64,000 bases of DNA, from contig PWEL01000013.1 of the NCBI GenBank assembly GCA_003553945.1, positions 1-64,000 on the forward strand. Reading direction: 5' to 3'. The first letter of the stretch is position 1. The number at the start of each line of letters is the position of its first letter. The translations under genes were made by a program, and so were the position numbers. This DNA is from Mollicutes bacterium. Lineage in GTDB: Bacteria; Bacillota_I; Bacilli_A; Izemoplasmatales; Izemoplasmataceae. The notes below the pieces were generated by a model. That model ran no database searches. It was not told the origin of the DNA and saw only the letters and a list, made by a program, of their open reading frames with translations. Below, one piece after another: positions 7,026 to 15,258 of this stretch.

Positions 7026-8660
7026 ATGGCCACAAACAGCCATCTCCCCCGCGAAAAAATAGGCGGCGACTCACCCAAGCTCTACAGCACCCTGCGCAGC
7101 ACCATTGAGACCGCCTACCATCAGAACAACGTCATCAGGATCTCCACCCTCGAAGAAGCCTACACATTAGCCAAGAACAGCCCGGGCACCATCATCACCG
7201 ACCTGCCCGTCTACCGTCCTGAAGCGATGGGACTCCCCGACAACGCCAAGGTGCTCCTTTTCAACGACGGCGCCATCACAGGGCGTCAGGCACATGCGAG
7301 ACGCATCGCGACGGACGACAACCGGGCCTCCTACGCAAGGACGCTCAGGGAAGCGATCTATGAAAACCGTTATCGGACCCTCTATCACGCCACGGCGATC
7401 ATCGGACTCGATGAATCGTTCACCGTCAAGGCGCACCTTCTTATCCCGGAGGGGTTCGAGAACACCCTCTACTCCTGGATGCTCAACTTCCAGAACTATA
7501 CCGAGGACGTCGAGGATATGTATGAGAACTCCACCGTTTTTGAAGAAGGCGACATCCTCCTCTATTCTGACCCCGACTATTTCCTCGAAGGGTTCGAGAC
7601 AGGATTCGCCCTCTTCGACCGCGAGCACAACTGCGGCGCATTGCTCGGTCTTCGCTATTTCGGGGAGCACAAGAAAGGCTCGCTGACCATGGCCTGGACC
7701 ATCGCCGAACGTGCGGATTTCACCGCCTGCCACGGCGGCCTCAAGCGGTTCAGAAAAGGAGACGGCTCCTTTGTCATGGGCGTCTTCGGCCTGTCCGGCA
7801 GCGGCAAGTCGACCCTCACCCATGCCAAGCATGACAGCCGCTACGACATCACCGTCCTGCACGACGATGCCTTCATCATCAACAATAAAGACCTCTCGAG
7901 CGTCGCGATGGAGCCCACCTATTTCGACAAAGTCGCTGACTATCCCACCAACAGCCCGGACAACCGCTTCCTCCTCACCGTTCAGAACACGGGCGCGACA
8001 GTGGATGAGGACGGCCTCGTCGTCCCCGTCACGGAAGACATCCGCAACGGAAACGGCCGTGCCGTCAAGTCCTCCTTCTGGACCCCGGAGCGCGCCTACG
8101 CATTCACGGAAGTTTTCAACGCCGTCTTCTGGATCATGAAGGACGACACCCTCCCGCCGATTCTCAAGATCGAGGACCCGGCGCTCGCCTCGACCATGGG
8201 CGCGACACTAGCGACGAAACGTTCGAGCGCCGAAGAAGGGGCCGACCCGGACAAGCTCGCCTTCGTCCCCTATGCAAACCCCTTCCGGCTCTATCCGCTT
8301 GAAAAGGATTATGAAAGCTTCAAACGCCTCTTCAACGAGGGCGTCGATTGTTATATCCTGAACACCGGGCACTTCAGGGACAAGAAAATCACTCCCGAGA
8401 CCACGCTTTCGATCATCGAAGAGATTGTCGAGGGCAACGCCGCCTTCGAGGCGTTCGGACCCTTTGAAACCATCAAATACCGCCCCGTCGAAGGCTTCAC
8501 CCCTGATTTCAAGGACACCGCCTACACAAGCAGCCTCAAGAAACGCCTCAAAGGCCGGCTTGACTATCTCCAAGGCTTAAAAGGCGAAGAAACGCTCCCT
8601 GAAGAAGCCAAGGAAAGCCTGAGAAAGACCGCGGAAAGCATCGGAGGTGAGCATCCATGA
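7026..8660 (+). CDS. divergent ATP-type PEP carboxykinase family protein
   Basis: The 544-residue protein keeps the PckA architecture: the YFGEHKKGSLTMA segment (counterpart of YFGEMKKG, metal and substrate lysine), ACHGGLKRF with the conserved His, a P-loop GLSGSGKSTLT and a following HDDAF in place of GDDEH. It is therefore a phosphoenolpyruvate carboxykinase relative with plausible nucleotide and metal sites, but the P-loop and the metal-binding segment deviate from canonical PckA. It may interconvert oxaloacetate and PEP or act on another oxo acid. It lies 15 bp after the leucine dehydrogenase and overlaps the aminotransferase by 4 bp (ATGA), so it is co-translated with fermentation genes. 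Confidence 0.75.
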   Translation: MATNSHLPREKIGGDSPKLYSTLRSTIETAYHQNNVIRISTLEEAYTLAKNSPGTIITDLPVYRPEAMGLPDNAKVLLFNDGAITGRQAHARRIATDDNRASYARTLREAIYENRYRTLYHATAIIGLDESFTVKAHLLIPEGFENTLYSWMLNFQNYTEDVEDMYENSTVFEEGDILLYSDPDYFLEGFETGFALFDREHNCGALLGLRYFGEHKKGSLTMAWTIAERADFTACHGGLKRFRKGDGSFVMGVFGLSGSGKSTLTHAKHDSRYDITVLHDDAFIINNKDLSSVAMEPTYFDKVADYPTNSPDNRFLLTVQNTGATVDEDGLVVPVTEDIRNGNGRAVKSSFWTPERAYAFTEVFNAVFWIMKDDTLPPILKIEDPALASTMGATLATKRSSAEEGADPDKLAFVPYANPFRLYPLEKDYESFKRLFNEGVDCYILNTGHFRDKKITPETTLSIIEEIVEGNAAFEAFGPFETIKYRPVEGFTPDFKDTAYTSSLKKRLKGRLDYLQGLKGEETLPEEAKESLRKTAESIGGEHP

Positions 8661-9901
8661 AAAAGTTCCTGAGCGAGAAAGTCAATGACCAGGCCATTCT
8701 TGATGTCGTCTTCGAAGCATCCCAGAATGCCCGTGCCGCCATCAAGGAGCACGGCAGCGAGAATGTCGTCAACGGCGTCTTCGGCGCTTATTTCAAGGAA
8801 GAAGGCGGCCTTCTCACATTCGACACCGTCTATAGGACGCTCGATGAGGTCCCGGATGTTGAAAAGGCCCGCTACGCCGCGAGCATCTCGGGCGCCCCGG
8901 AATTCAAGAAGGGCGTCAAGTACTGGCTCTTCGAAAAAGCTGGTATCGAGATCGACTGCGACATCATCGCCACCCCGGGCGGGACGGGCGCACTTTCGAG
9001 CACCGTGAAGAACACACTGGCGCCCGGCGAGACTGTCATCCATCCGGAAATCGGCTGGGGCCCCTACAAGACAATCGCCAAGCAGCACAACGTTGGCATC
9101 GAGACCTACAAGAACTTCGACGGCGACAGGTTCAACCTTGAAGCGTTCTCCGCTGTATGCGAGAAAGTCATGGAAGAACAGGGAAAGGTCCTCGTCTTCA
9201 TCAACGACCCCTGCCAGAACCCCACTGGGTACACCATCGAGGATGAAGAATGGGACGCCATCACCGACTTCCTCGATACGCTGAGCGAAAAGGGCCCAAT
9301 CGTCATGCTCGTCGACATCGCCTACATCGATTTCACCCACAAGGGCGACGACTACAAGCAGACATTCAAGCGTTTCGAGAACATGAGCGACAACGTGCTC
9401 ACAGTCCTCGCCTTCTCCGCCTCGAAGACCATGACCGCCTACGGAATGCGCCTCGGCGCACAGGTACTGATCGGTTCGACGGAGGAAAGACGCACACTGT
9501 TCAAGAACGCCTGTGAAAACACCTGCAGGGGCACATGGTCCACCGTCAACAACGGTGGCATGATGACCTTCGCGTCCCTCGCACTCGAGGAGGATAAAAG
9601 GAATGCCTACATGAAGGAGAAGGAGGCCTACCTCGAACTGCTCAAAGAACGCGCAGAGATATTCACGCGCGAAGCGGAGGAGGCCGGCCTGCCCCTCTAT
9701 CCCTACAAGGAAGGGTTCTTCATCACCATCCGTATCGACGACGCCGACAGAAAGAATGCGCTGCATATGAAACTGCAGGAACACAACATCTTCTTCGTCA
9801 ATGTGAAGAACGGCCTCCGCGTCGCCATCTGCAGCATCCCGAAAGAAAAGGTCAAAGGCCTTGCACGACGCGTCAAGGAGATATACGACCCATCGACATA
9901 A
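8657..9901 (+). CDS. PLP aminotransferase, class I/II (aromatic/aspartate type)
   Basis: The 414-residue fold-type I enzyme resembles the AspC/TyrB aromatic aminotransferase group. It shows IATPGGTGALSS near residue 110, FINDPCQNPTGYTI, a PLP-anchoring Asp and Tyr in VDIAYIDF, the Schiff-base lysine in FSASKTMTAYGMRLGAQ and the C-terminal carboxylate-binding Arg in GLRVAICSI. It would transfer amino groups from amino acids to 2-oxoglutarate, supplying 2-oxo acids to the pathway while the dehydrogenase recycles glutamate or branched-chain amino acids. It is last in the operon, before a strong terminator. Exact substrate specificity cannot be read from the sequence. Confidence 0.85.
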   Translation: MKKFLSEKVNDQAILDVVFEASQNARAAIKEHGSENVVNGVFGAYFKEEGGLLTFDTVYRTLDEVPDVEKARYAASISGAPEFKKGVKYWLFEKAGIEIDCDIIATPGGTGALSSTVKNTLAPGETVIHPEIGWGPYKTIAKQHNVGIETYKNFDGDRFNLEAFSAVCEKVMEEQGKVLVFINDPCQNPTGYTIEDEEWDAITDFLDTLSEKGPIVMLVDIAYIDFTHKGDDYKQTFKRFENMSDNVLTVLAFSASKTMTAYGMRLGAQVLIGSTEERRTLFKNACENTCRGTWSTVNNGGMMTFASLALEEDKRNAYMKEKEAYLELLKERAEIFTREAEEAGLPLYPYKEGFFITIRIDDADRKNALHMKLQEHNIFFVNVKNGLRVAICSIPKEKVKGLARRVKEIYDPST

Positions 9902-9903
9902 CG

Positions 9904-9929
9904 AAAGGGCCCCGGAGGGCCCTTTTTTA
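9904..9929 (+). terminator. terminator of the buk operon
   Basis: The 9-bp stem AAAGGGCCC/GGGCCCTTT with a 4-nt loop and six Ts. Its tail overlaps the end of convergent hydA, and the symmetric ends suggest it works in both directions. Confidence 0.9.
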
Positions 9930-11681
9930 TATGCGCTCTTTAGCGCTATAGGAGGTGTGGAGGAGCTGTTTCGCCTTGAGGCTTCCCGGCGATTCAAGAT
10001 AATCTTCATACACTTTCTTGACAAGCGGGTTGTCATGGGCCTTGCGCCTCTCGGAGATGTCGTCGATATGATAGAGGGCGGCGGCACGTCTCTCGAGCCG
10101 CGATATGTCCCCATGATGGTAGGGCTGACCGCCGCCGCCGATGCAGCCGCCGGGGCAGGCCATGATCTCAATGGCGTCGAAATGGGCGTCGCCACGTTGT
10201 ATCGCTTCGAGAAGCTGACGCGCATTCCCGAGCTCATGAGCGATGCCGACGCGGAGCTTTCTATCGCCGGTCTCGATGGTGGCTTCCCGCACACCTTCGA
10301 TGCCGCGGAGCTGTCTGAATTCAAGGGTTCCGAGTTCTTTTCCCGTAATCATCTCATAAGCTGTGCGTGTCGAGGCTTCAATGACGCCGCCGGTCGTTCC
10401 GAAGATGGTGCCCGCGCCTGTCGATTCACCGAGCAATGAGTCGAAAGCGCCTTCGGCGAGCGTTCTGAAATCGATCGCCGCCTCTTTGATCATGCGGGCG
10501 AGCTCGCGTGTCGTCACCACATAGTCGACGTTGGCCAGGCCTGCCTCGCTGAGTTCTTCCCTGTCGGCTTCTGATTTCTTTGCGACACAGGGCATGATAG
10601 AGACCATGATGATATCCTCGGGGTCGACACCGGCCGTTTCCGCATAATAGGACTTACTCAAGGCGCCGACCATTGACTGCGGTGATTTGCAGGAGGAAGG
10701 CACATCGAGAAGGTCGGGGAATTGCTGCTCGATGAACTGGACCCAGGCGGGACAGCACGAGGTGAGCATCGGCAGGGGGCCGTCCGATTCAATGCGGTCG
10801 ACAAGCTCTTTCGCTTCCTCGACGACTGTAAGGTCCGCGCCGAAGATGGTGTCGAACACTGTATCGAAACCGAGTCTTCTCAAGGCGCTGACCAGTTTGC
10901 CGGTGGATATATCGCCAGGATTATAGCCGAACGATTCGCCGATGGCGACGCGTACAGCCGGCGCAACCTGGACGACTACATGCTTGTCGGGGTTGTTGAG
11001 CGCTTTCCAGACATTCGGTGTCGCGGACCGCTCCGCAAGCGCCGCCGTCGGGCAGACGCTCACACACTGACCGCAGTAGGTGCAGCTTGTCTGGTCGAGG
11101 TCGAGGTGGAACGCCGTGCCTGCGACTACATCGAATCCTCTATCCAGCGGAGACAGCACGCCGACCGTCTGCATGTCGTTGCACATGGTGATGCAGCGGC
11201 GGCACATGATGCATTTGTTCGGGTCCTTGATGATGGCCCGCGAGGAATCATCCACCGGGTGGTCCATCTTCTCTCCCTTATAGTGAATCTCCCTGATGTT
11301 CAAATCATCGGCGAGCGTCTGAAGTTCACAGTTTCTGTTCTTGACGCAGGTCAGACAATCCCGGGGATGGTTCGAAAGCAAGAGCTCCAGACTCGTCCGA
11401 CGACCCATGACTGCATTCATGGAGTCGGTCTGGATGCGCATGCCGTCATAGACATATTGCGAACAGGAGGGAATGAGATTCCCGCTGTTGTCATCCTCGA
11501 CGACACAGACCCGGCAGTTGGCCGATTGATTGACGGGGCCGAGTTCATGAAGGTCCAGATGACAGAGCGTAGGGATGTCCACACCGGCCTTCTTACCAGC
11601 ATCGAGGACTGTGGTTCCTTGCTCCACTTCCAGTTCTATATCATTGACATAACACGTGATTTTTTTATCTATCAGTTTCAT
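9927..11681 (-). CDS. hydA: NAD-linked [FeFe]-hydrogenase, catalytic subunit HydA
   Basis: The 584-residue protein has an N-terminal 2Fe2S ferredoxin-like domain (LCHLDL..CRVCVVED), a His-Cys3 cluster region (HPRDCLTCVKNRNCELQ), two 4Fe4S motifs (CIMCRRCITMC and CTYCGQCVSVC) and the H-cluster domain with L1 TSCCPAWVQF, L2 IMPCVAKKSEADRE and L3 ACPGGCIGGGGQP. All H-cluster cysteines are present. It catalyses reversible H2 formation. It is the last gene of hydC-hydB-hydA, 10 bp after hydB. AGGAGG directly abuts the ATG at 11687 and is 6 nt from the ATG at 11681, so I use the latter. Maturases HydEFG are not in the window. Confidence 0.95.
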   Translation of the reverse strand: MKLIDKKITCYVNDIELEVEQGTTVLDAGKKAGVDIPTLCHLDLHELGPVNQSANCRVCVVEDDNSGNLIPSCSQYVYDGMRIQTDSMNAVMGRRTSLELLLSNHPRDCLTCVKNRNCELQTLADDLNIREIHYKGEKMDHPVDDSSRAIIKDPNKCIMCRRCITMCNDMQTVGVLSPLDRGFDVVAGTAFHLDLDQTSCTYCGQCVSVCPTAALAERSATPNVWKALNNPDKHVVVQVAPAVRVAIGESFGYNPGDISTGKLVSALRRLGFDTVFDTIFGADLTVVEEAKELVDRIESDGPLPMLTSCCPAWVQFIEQQFPDLLDVPSSCKSPQSMVGALSKSYYAETAGVDPEDIIMVSIMPCVAKKSEADREELSEAGLANVDYVVTTRELARMIKEAAIDFRTLAEGAFDSLLGESTGAGTIFGTTGGVIEASTRTAYEMITGKELGTLEFRQLRGIEGVREATIETGDRKLRVGIAHELGNARQLLEAIQRGDAHFDAIEIMACPGGCIGGGGQPYHHGDISRLERRAAALYHIDDISERRKAHDNPLVKKVYEDYLESPGSLKAKQLLHTSYSAKERI

Positions 11682-11691
11682 CTGCATCCTC

Positions 11692-13512
11692 CTATGGCTC
11701 TATAATAGCGTCTTTCGGACAGACTTCATGACAAGCGCCGCATGCGATGCAACTCTCAGGGTCGATGACGTGAGCGCCTCGCAACTCACCTTCTATGCAG
11801 TCGACGGGACAGACGCGTTTGCATTTCGTGCAGCCGATGCATAGCGAGAGGTCAATCTCGTAGGCCGTCCTTTTCGTCCGGTATGCATAGGCTTCATATT
11901 CCTCGGGGAAGGCCTGCATCGTGCTCATGACGGGATTGGGAGCGGATTGACCGAGACCGCAAAGCGAGGCGGTCTGAATATTATGGCCCAATGTCCTTAG
12001 TCGCTCGAGGTCTTCGGGGGTTCCTTCCATCGCAAGCAGACGGTCGAGGATTTCATACATCCGCTTGGTGCCGACGCGGCAGGGCGGGCATTTTCCGCAG
12101 GATTCCTCCTGGGTGAAATCCAGATAGAACTTCGAAATGTCCACCATGTCGCTGTCTTCATCCATGACGATCATGCCGCCGGAGCCCATCATGGCACCGA
12201 TGTCATTCAAGGAATAATAATCGATGGGGGTATCGAAATGTTCCTCGGTGATGACGCCGCCGCTCGGGCCACCGATCTGCACGGCCTTGATGGCCTTGCC
12301 TTCCGGGGCGCCGCCGCCGATCACATGCACAATGTCCCTGAACGTCGTCCCCATGGGCACTTCGACGAGACCGACGTTCCGGACGCTGCCGGCGAGGGCG
12401 AACACCTTGGTGCCGCTCGAACCTTCAGTGCCGATGCTCGAGAACCATTCCGCACCGTTGAGGATGATCTGCGGGACATTGACGAAGGTCTCTACATTGT
12501 TCACCGTCGAGGGACGTCCTCGGAAACCTTGCTGCGAGGGGAAGGGAGGCTTCGTTCTCGGTTCGCCCCGCCAACCATGCATGGAATGGATGAGCGCAGT
12601 CTCTTCTCCGCAGACGAAGGCACCGGCGCCGATCTTGATCTCAATATCAAAGTCGAAACCACTTTGAAACAGGCCTGACCCCAGAAGGCCGTATGAACGA
12701 GCGGCGGAAAGCGCGGCGCGCAAGGGCTCGATCGAGACCTCGTATTCCGCCCGGATATAGATATACCCCTGCGTCGCACCGGTGGCGTAGCCACCTATCG
12801 CCATCGCTTCTATGAGCGCATGCGGATCGCCTTCAATGAGGCTCCGGTCCATGAACGCCCCGGGATCCCCTTCATCGGCATTGCAGATGATGTATTTCTC
12901 ATCACTTTCCTCGCGGAGGGTGAAGAACCATTTTTTGCCGGTGGGGAACCCACCGCCACCGCGACCGCGGAGACCGCTTTTCTCGATTGTGTTGCACACG
13001 TCCTCCGGCGTATAGTTTTCAAGAACATCGGCCAGGGCCCTGTATCCATCCTGGGCGATGTAATCCTCGATACGCCATGGGTTGATGAGACCGCAGTTCC
13101 TGAGGGCGATGCGCTTTTGTTTCTTGTAGAAATCCATCTCATCGGCGAGCGGCACTTTCTTCTGTAATTTCGGGTCCTCATAGTAAAGCCGCTCCACACG
13201 GGTATCTTCTATAAGATGCTTCTCGACAATCTCATCAACGTCCGAAAGCGAGATCTGCGTATAGGTCGTGCCTTCAGGTTCAATGATGACAAGAGGCCCC
13301 TGACCGCAGAACCTGAGGCAGCCGGTGCGCACGACTTCAACATCTGCATCTAGATTCTTCTCATCGATCAGTATCTCAAAACGCTCCAGCAGTAGGTCGC
13401 TGCTCATCGAGAGGCAGGATGTGCCCGTGCAGACATACAAGCTGACTTTCTTCTTGTGCCCGCTGTTCGCTGTTTTTATTTCAGAGAGCTTCTCTCGTGT
13501 GTCAATCCGCAT
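11692..13512 (-). CDS. hydB: NADH-binding subunit HydB of the [FeFe]-hydrogenase (NuoF-like)
   Basis: The 606-residue protein starts with a 2Fe2S thioredoxin-like domain (YVCTGTSCLSM..CLRFCGQGP), then the NuoF FMN/NADH domain with GLRGRGGGGFPTGKKW and FVCGEETALIHS, an SLBB segment, the ESCGKCPPCRVGTKR 4Fe4S site and a C-terminal 2x4Fe4S ferredoxin domain (CIGCTKCKRVCPVDC..CIACGACHEVCPKD). This is the arrangement of HydB in multimeric, often electron-bifurcating hydrogenases. The start at 13512 is 6 nt from GGGGG and overlaps the hydC stop; the ATG at 13518 directly abuts the SD. Confidence 0.93.
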   Translation of the reverse strand: MRIDTREKLSEIKTANSGHKKKVSLYVCTGTSCLSMSSDLLLERFEILIDEKNLDADVEVVRTGCLRFCGQGPLVIIEPEGTTYTQISLSDVDEIVEKHLIEDTRVERLYYEDPKLQKKVPLADEMDFYKKQKRIALRNCGLINPWRIEDYIAQDGYRALADVLENYTPEDVCNTIEKSGLRGRGGGGFPTGKKWFFTLREESDEKYIICNADEGDPGAFMDRSLIEGDPHALIEAMAIGGYATGATQGYIYIRAEYEVSIEPLRAALSAARSYGLLGSGLFQSGFDFDIEIKIGAGAFVCGEETALIHSMHGWRGEPRTKPPFPSQQGFRGRPSTVNNVETFVNVPQIILNGAEWFSSIGTEGSSGTKVFALAGSVRNVGLVEVPMGTTFRDIVHVIGGGAPEGKAIKAVQIGGPSGGVITEEHFDTPIDYYSLNDIGAMMGSGGMIVMDEDSDMVDISKFYLDFTQEESCGKCPPCRVGTKRMYEILDRLLAMEGTPEDLERLRTLGHNIQTASLCGLGQSAPNPVMSTMQAFPEEYEAYAYRTKRTAYEIDLSLCIGCTKCKRVCPVDCIEGELRGAHVIDPESCIACGACHEVCPKDAIIEP

Positions 13513-14020
13513 ATTCATCCCCCTTTTTATAACGGCGGATGATATCATCCACATCGGAAGGCTTGACGTTTCCGTACACTTTATCGTTGATGGTGACAAC
13601 AGGTGCTAAACCGCAGGCGCCGATGCATCGGACATCCTGGACTGTGAAGAGGCCGTCTTCGCTCATGACGTTCTTTTCGGTGCCGGTAAGTCCGAGAATC
13701 CGGTTCAGGACCTTGTCCGCACCTTTGACAAAACAGGCAGTCCCCATGCAGACACTGACCGTGTACTTCCCTCTCGGCCTTTCACTGAACAGTGAATAGA
13801 ACGTGACAACGCCGTTGACCTTCGCAGAGGGCAGACCGAGCTTTTTAGCCACATAGCGCTGAAGATTGTAGGGCAGATAGCCGAACAGATTCTGCGCCTG
13901 GTGAAGGATATCGATCAATGCCTCTTCGACATTGCCCTCGATCGATTCAATGCGATGATCGAGCTCAGCGAGCTTCTGCTCATCGAGATTGCTTGTGTCA
14001 AGCACGTCTTGTTTTTTCAT
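13502..14020 (-). CDS. hydC: HydC subunit of the [FeFe]-hydrogenase (NuoE-like 2Fe2S protein)
   Basis: The 172-residue thioredoxin-like 2Fe2S protein has the four ligands in VCMGTACFVKGAD and VRCIGACGLAPVV, and the N-terminal helical NuoE region (..YLPYNLQRYVAKKLGL). It passes electrons between the HydB flavin and HydA. It is the first gene of the operon and overlaps hydB. TGAGGAGG abuts the ATG at 14026 and is 6 nt from 14020, which I choose. The track start at 14053 lies inside a perfect palindrome and upstream of the SD, so it is rejected. Confidence 0.93.
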   Translation of the reverse strand: MKKQDVLDTSNLDEQKLAELDHRIESIEGNVEEALIDILHQAQNLFGYLPYNLQRYVAKKLGLPSAKVNGVVTFYSLFSERPRGKYTVSVCMGTACFVKGADKVLNRILGLTGTEKNVMSEDGLFTVQDVRCIGACGLAPVVTINDKVYGNVKPSDVDDIIRRYKKGDEYAD

Positions 14021-14034
14021 AGACATCCTCCTCA

Positions 14035-14056
14035 AAAATGAATACATATTCATTTT
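14035..14056. promoter_or_regulatory. 22-bp perfect palindrome upstream of hydC, ARG-box-like operator
   Basis: AAAATGAATA-CA-TATTCATTTT has 10-bp perfect arms and lies just upstream of the hydC SD. A possible -10 (TATAAA, minus strand, 14054-14059) overlaps one end. The central 18 bp fit the ArgR consensus WNTGAATWWWWATTCANW at all but one position. It does not fit a Rex site well. Confidence 0.6.
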
Positions 14057-14102
14057 ATAGTTTCCTCTTGGAAAAGTAAATACTATAAGCCCCTTAAATG
14101 AG

Positions 14103-14116
14103 AGAAAACGCTTTTA
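14103..14116 (-). promoter_or_regulatory. possible weak cre-like site upstream of hydC
   Basis: TAAAAGCGTTTTCT on the minus strand differs from TGNAANCGNTNNCA at two positions. It lies between the small RNA-like unit and the hydC palindrome. Weak evidence. Confidence 0.3.
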
Positions 14117-14143
14117 TTTGTATTACAGATTTTTCTTTTGAAT

Positions 14144-14248
14144 AAAGAGCCCTTGCGGGCTCTTTATGCGTTGAAGCGCCCTATGTGGGGTAGGAGGAAT
14201 GAACTAAAAATCGTTGGGAGGAATACATCCTCCACAACAAACGATTAC
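14144..14248 (-). ncRNA. candidate small RNA or leader attenuator with CCUCC motifs
   Basis: A promoter (next entry) should start a transcript near 14248. It contains an imperfect hairpin built from AATCGTT..GGAGGA and TTCCTCCC..AACGATT, then a C-rich stretch ATTCCTCCTACCCC, and ends in the terminator AAAGAGCCC-gcaa-GGGCTCTTT followed by ATT (14165-14144). The length would be about 105 nt, and no convincing ORF is present. Two CCTCC segments could compete for the one GGAGGA. It could be a trans-acting sRNA with anti-SD character, or a leader that attenuates hydCBA, which begins 120 nt downstream. I do not recognise a known RNA family. Confidence 0.45.
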
Positions 14249-14254
14249 ACCTTG

Positions 14255-14283
14255 ATTTTAAATCTTTTCTCCGAAAAAGTAAA
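14255..14283 (-). promoter_or_regulatory. promoter of the candidate small RNA
   Basis: On the minus strand TTTACT (14283-14278), 17 bp, TAAAAT (14260-14255). It lies between the miaA terminator and the structured region. Confidence 0.55.
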
Positions 14284-14307
14284 TAGTTTTTTAGCTTTTT
14301 TAAGGGA

Positions 14308-14346
14308 AAAATAAAAATGCTGTATGACAGGATTTCTGTCATACAT
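14308..14346 (-). terminator. terminator of the mutS-mutL-miaA operon
   Basis: On the minus strand TGTATGACAG, a 5-nt loop and CTGTCATACA (10-bp perfect stem), followed by GCATTTTTATTTTT, 16 bp after the miaA stop. Confidence 0.85.
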
Positions 14347-14361
14347 CCTTGCCATGGCGCT

Positions 14362-15258
14362 TTATCGGAGGTGGTCGCGTATGGATTCAACCGACGCTTC
14401 TACAGTCTGTTCGAACCGTTCGACGTCGACATGGATCCAATGGGCGTCGAACTGGTTGCGGAAATAGGTCAGCTGCCGCTTTGCGTATCGCCTGGACTTC
14501 TGCTTGATCAGGCCCTTCGCCTCTTCTAATGTGCATTCACCGCGGAAATGGGCGAAGAGCTCCTTATAACCTATGGCCTTGGACGCCTCGCATTCGGGGG
14601 CTTCCTCGAAAAGGCGCCGCGCTTCTTCTAAGAGCCCGTTCTCGAACATCTCATCGACGCGTGTCTCTATCCGCTTATAAAGACGCTCCCTCTCCATGTA
14701 GAGAACAAGCATATGATAATCGTAGACCGGCGTCTCACCGGAGCGGTCCTCGCCGATGGGACGGTTTCTTTCCGCCCGCGTGATCGCATGCAGAAGGCGT
14801 TTTTTATTATTAGGATGGATCTTTTCGGCCGCAACGGGGTCCAGACGCTCGAGATAATCGTGGAGTTTTTCTAGATTCCATGTCTTCAGCTCCCGCTCAC
14901 GATCCTCATCCCGCGAGGAGTCCTCAAAGGAGAAATCGTGAAGCGCGCTCTTGATATAATAGCCGGTGCCTCCTACTAAAAAAGGCACCCTGCCGTTTTT
15001 CTCGACGTGTTCTATCGCCTCGCGCGCGTCACGCTGAAAGCGGGCGGAACTGTAGGCTTCGTCGATATCAAGACAGTCGACGAGATGATGGCTTACACGG
15101 CGGCGACTTTCCTCCGATGGCTTATCGCTGCCTATGTCGAGGCGCTTATAGATCTGCACGCTGTCGGCCGAGATGATTTCACCATCGAAATATTCGGCAA
15201 GCCTGAGAGCGAGGCGGCTCTTTCCCACGGCCGTCGGGCCGGCGATGACGATAATCAT
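14362..15258 (-). CDS. miaA: tRNA dimethylallyltransferase
   Basis: The 298-residue protein adds a dimethylallyl group to A37 of tRNAs reading UNN codons. It shows the P-loop AGPTAVGKSRLA, the DSVQIYKRLDIGSDKP segment with the catalytic Asp, the PFLVGGTGYYIKSAL motif and the C-terminal KAIGYKELFAHF and RRYAKRQLTYFRNQ signatures. The length is normal. Its start overlaps the mutL stop by 4 bp, as in the Bacillus mutS-mutL-miaA cluster. MiaB, which methylthiolates the product, is encoded about 6 kb upstream in the same direction. Confidence 0.96.
   Translation of the reverse strand: MIIVIAGPTAVGKSRLALRLAEYFDGEIISADSVQIYKRLDIGSDKPSEESRRRVSHHLVDCLDIDEAYSSARFQRDAREAIEHVEKNGRVPFLVGGTGYYIKSALHDFSFEDSSRDEDRERELKTWNLEKLHDYLERLDPVAAEKIHPNNKKRLLHAITRAERNRPIGEDRSGETPVYDYHMLVLYMERERLYKRIETRVDEMFENGLLEEARRLFEEAPECEASKAIGYKELFAHFRGECTLEEAKGLIKQKSRRYAKRQLTYFRNQFDAHWIHVDVERFEQTVEASVESIRDHLR

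Noticed and set aside
5829-7043. Minus-strand ORF of 404 aa opposite the leucine dehydrogenase
   Set aside because: Shadow of a conserved gene; composition (Val/Asp/Gly rich) is typical of antisense frames here.
8564-10324. Minus-strand ORF of 586 aa over the aminotransferase and the hydA end
   Set aside because: It crosses a terminator and is antisense to one gene and out of frame with another; no motif.
10722-11705. Plus-strand ORF of 327 aa opposite hydA
   Set aside because: Antisense to all H-cluster and ferredoxin motifs of hydA.
9927-14020. Respiratory complex I (NuoEFG)
   Set aside because: The third subunit has all three H-cluster motifs, so the set is a hydrogenase; no other nuo genes are present.
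14035-14056. Rex operator upstream of hydC
   Set aside because: Rex sites are TTGTTAAnnnnTTAACAA-like; the arms ATGAATA/TATTCAT fit ArgR better.
14181-14390. Minus-strand ORF of 69 aa between hydC and miaA
   Set aside because: It runs through the miaA terminator and the sRNA promoter, and has no SD.
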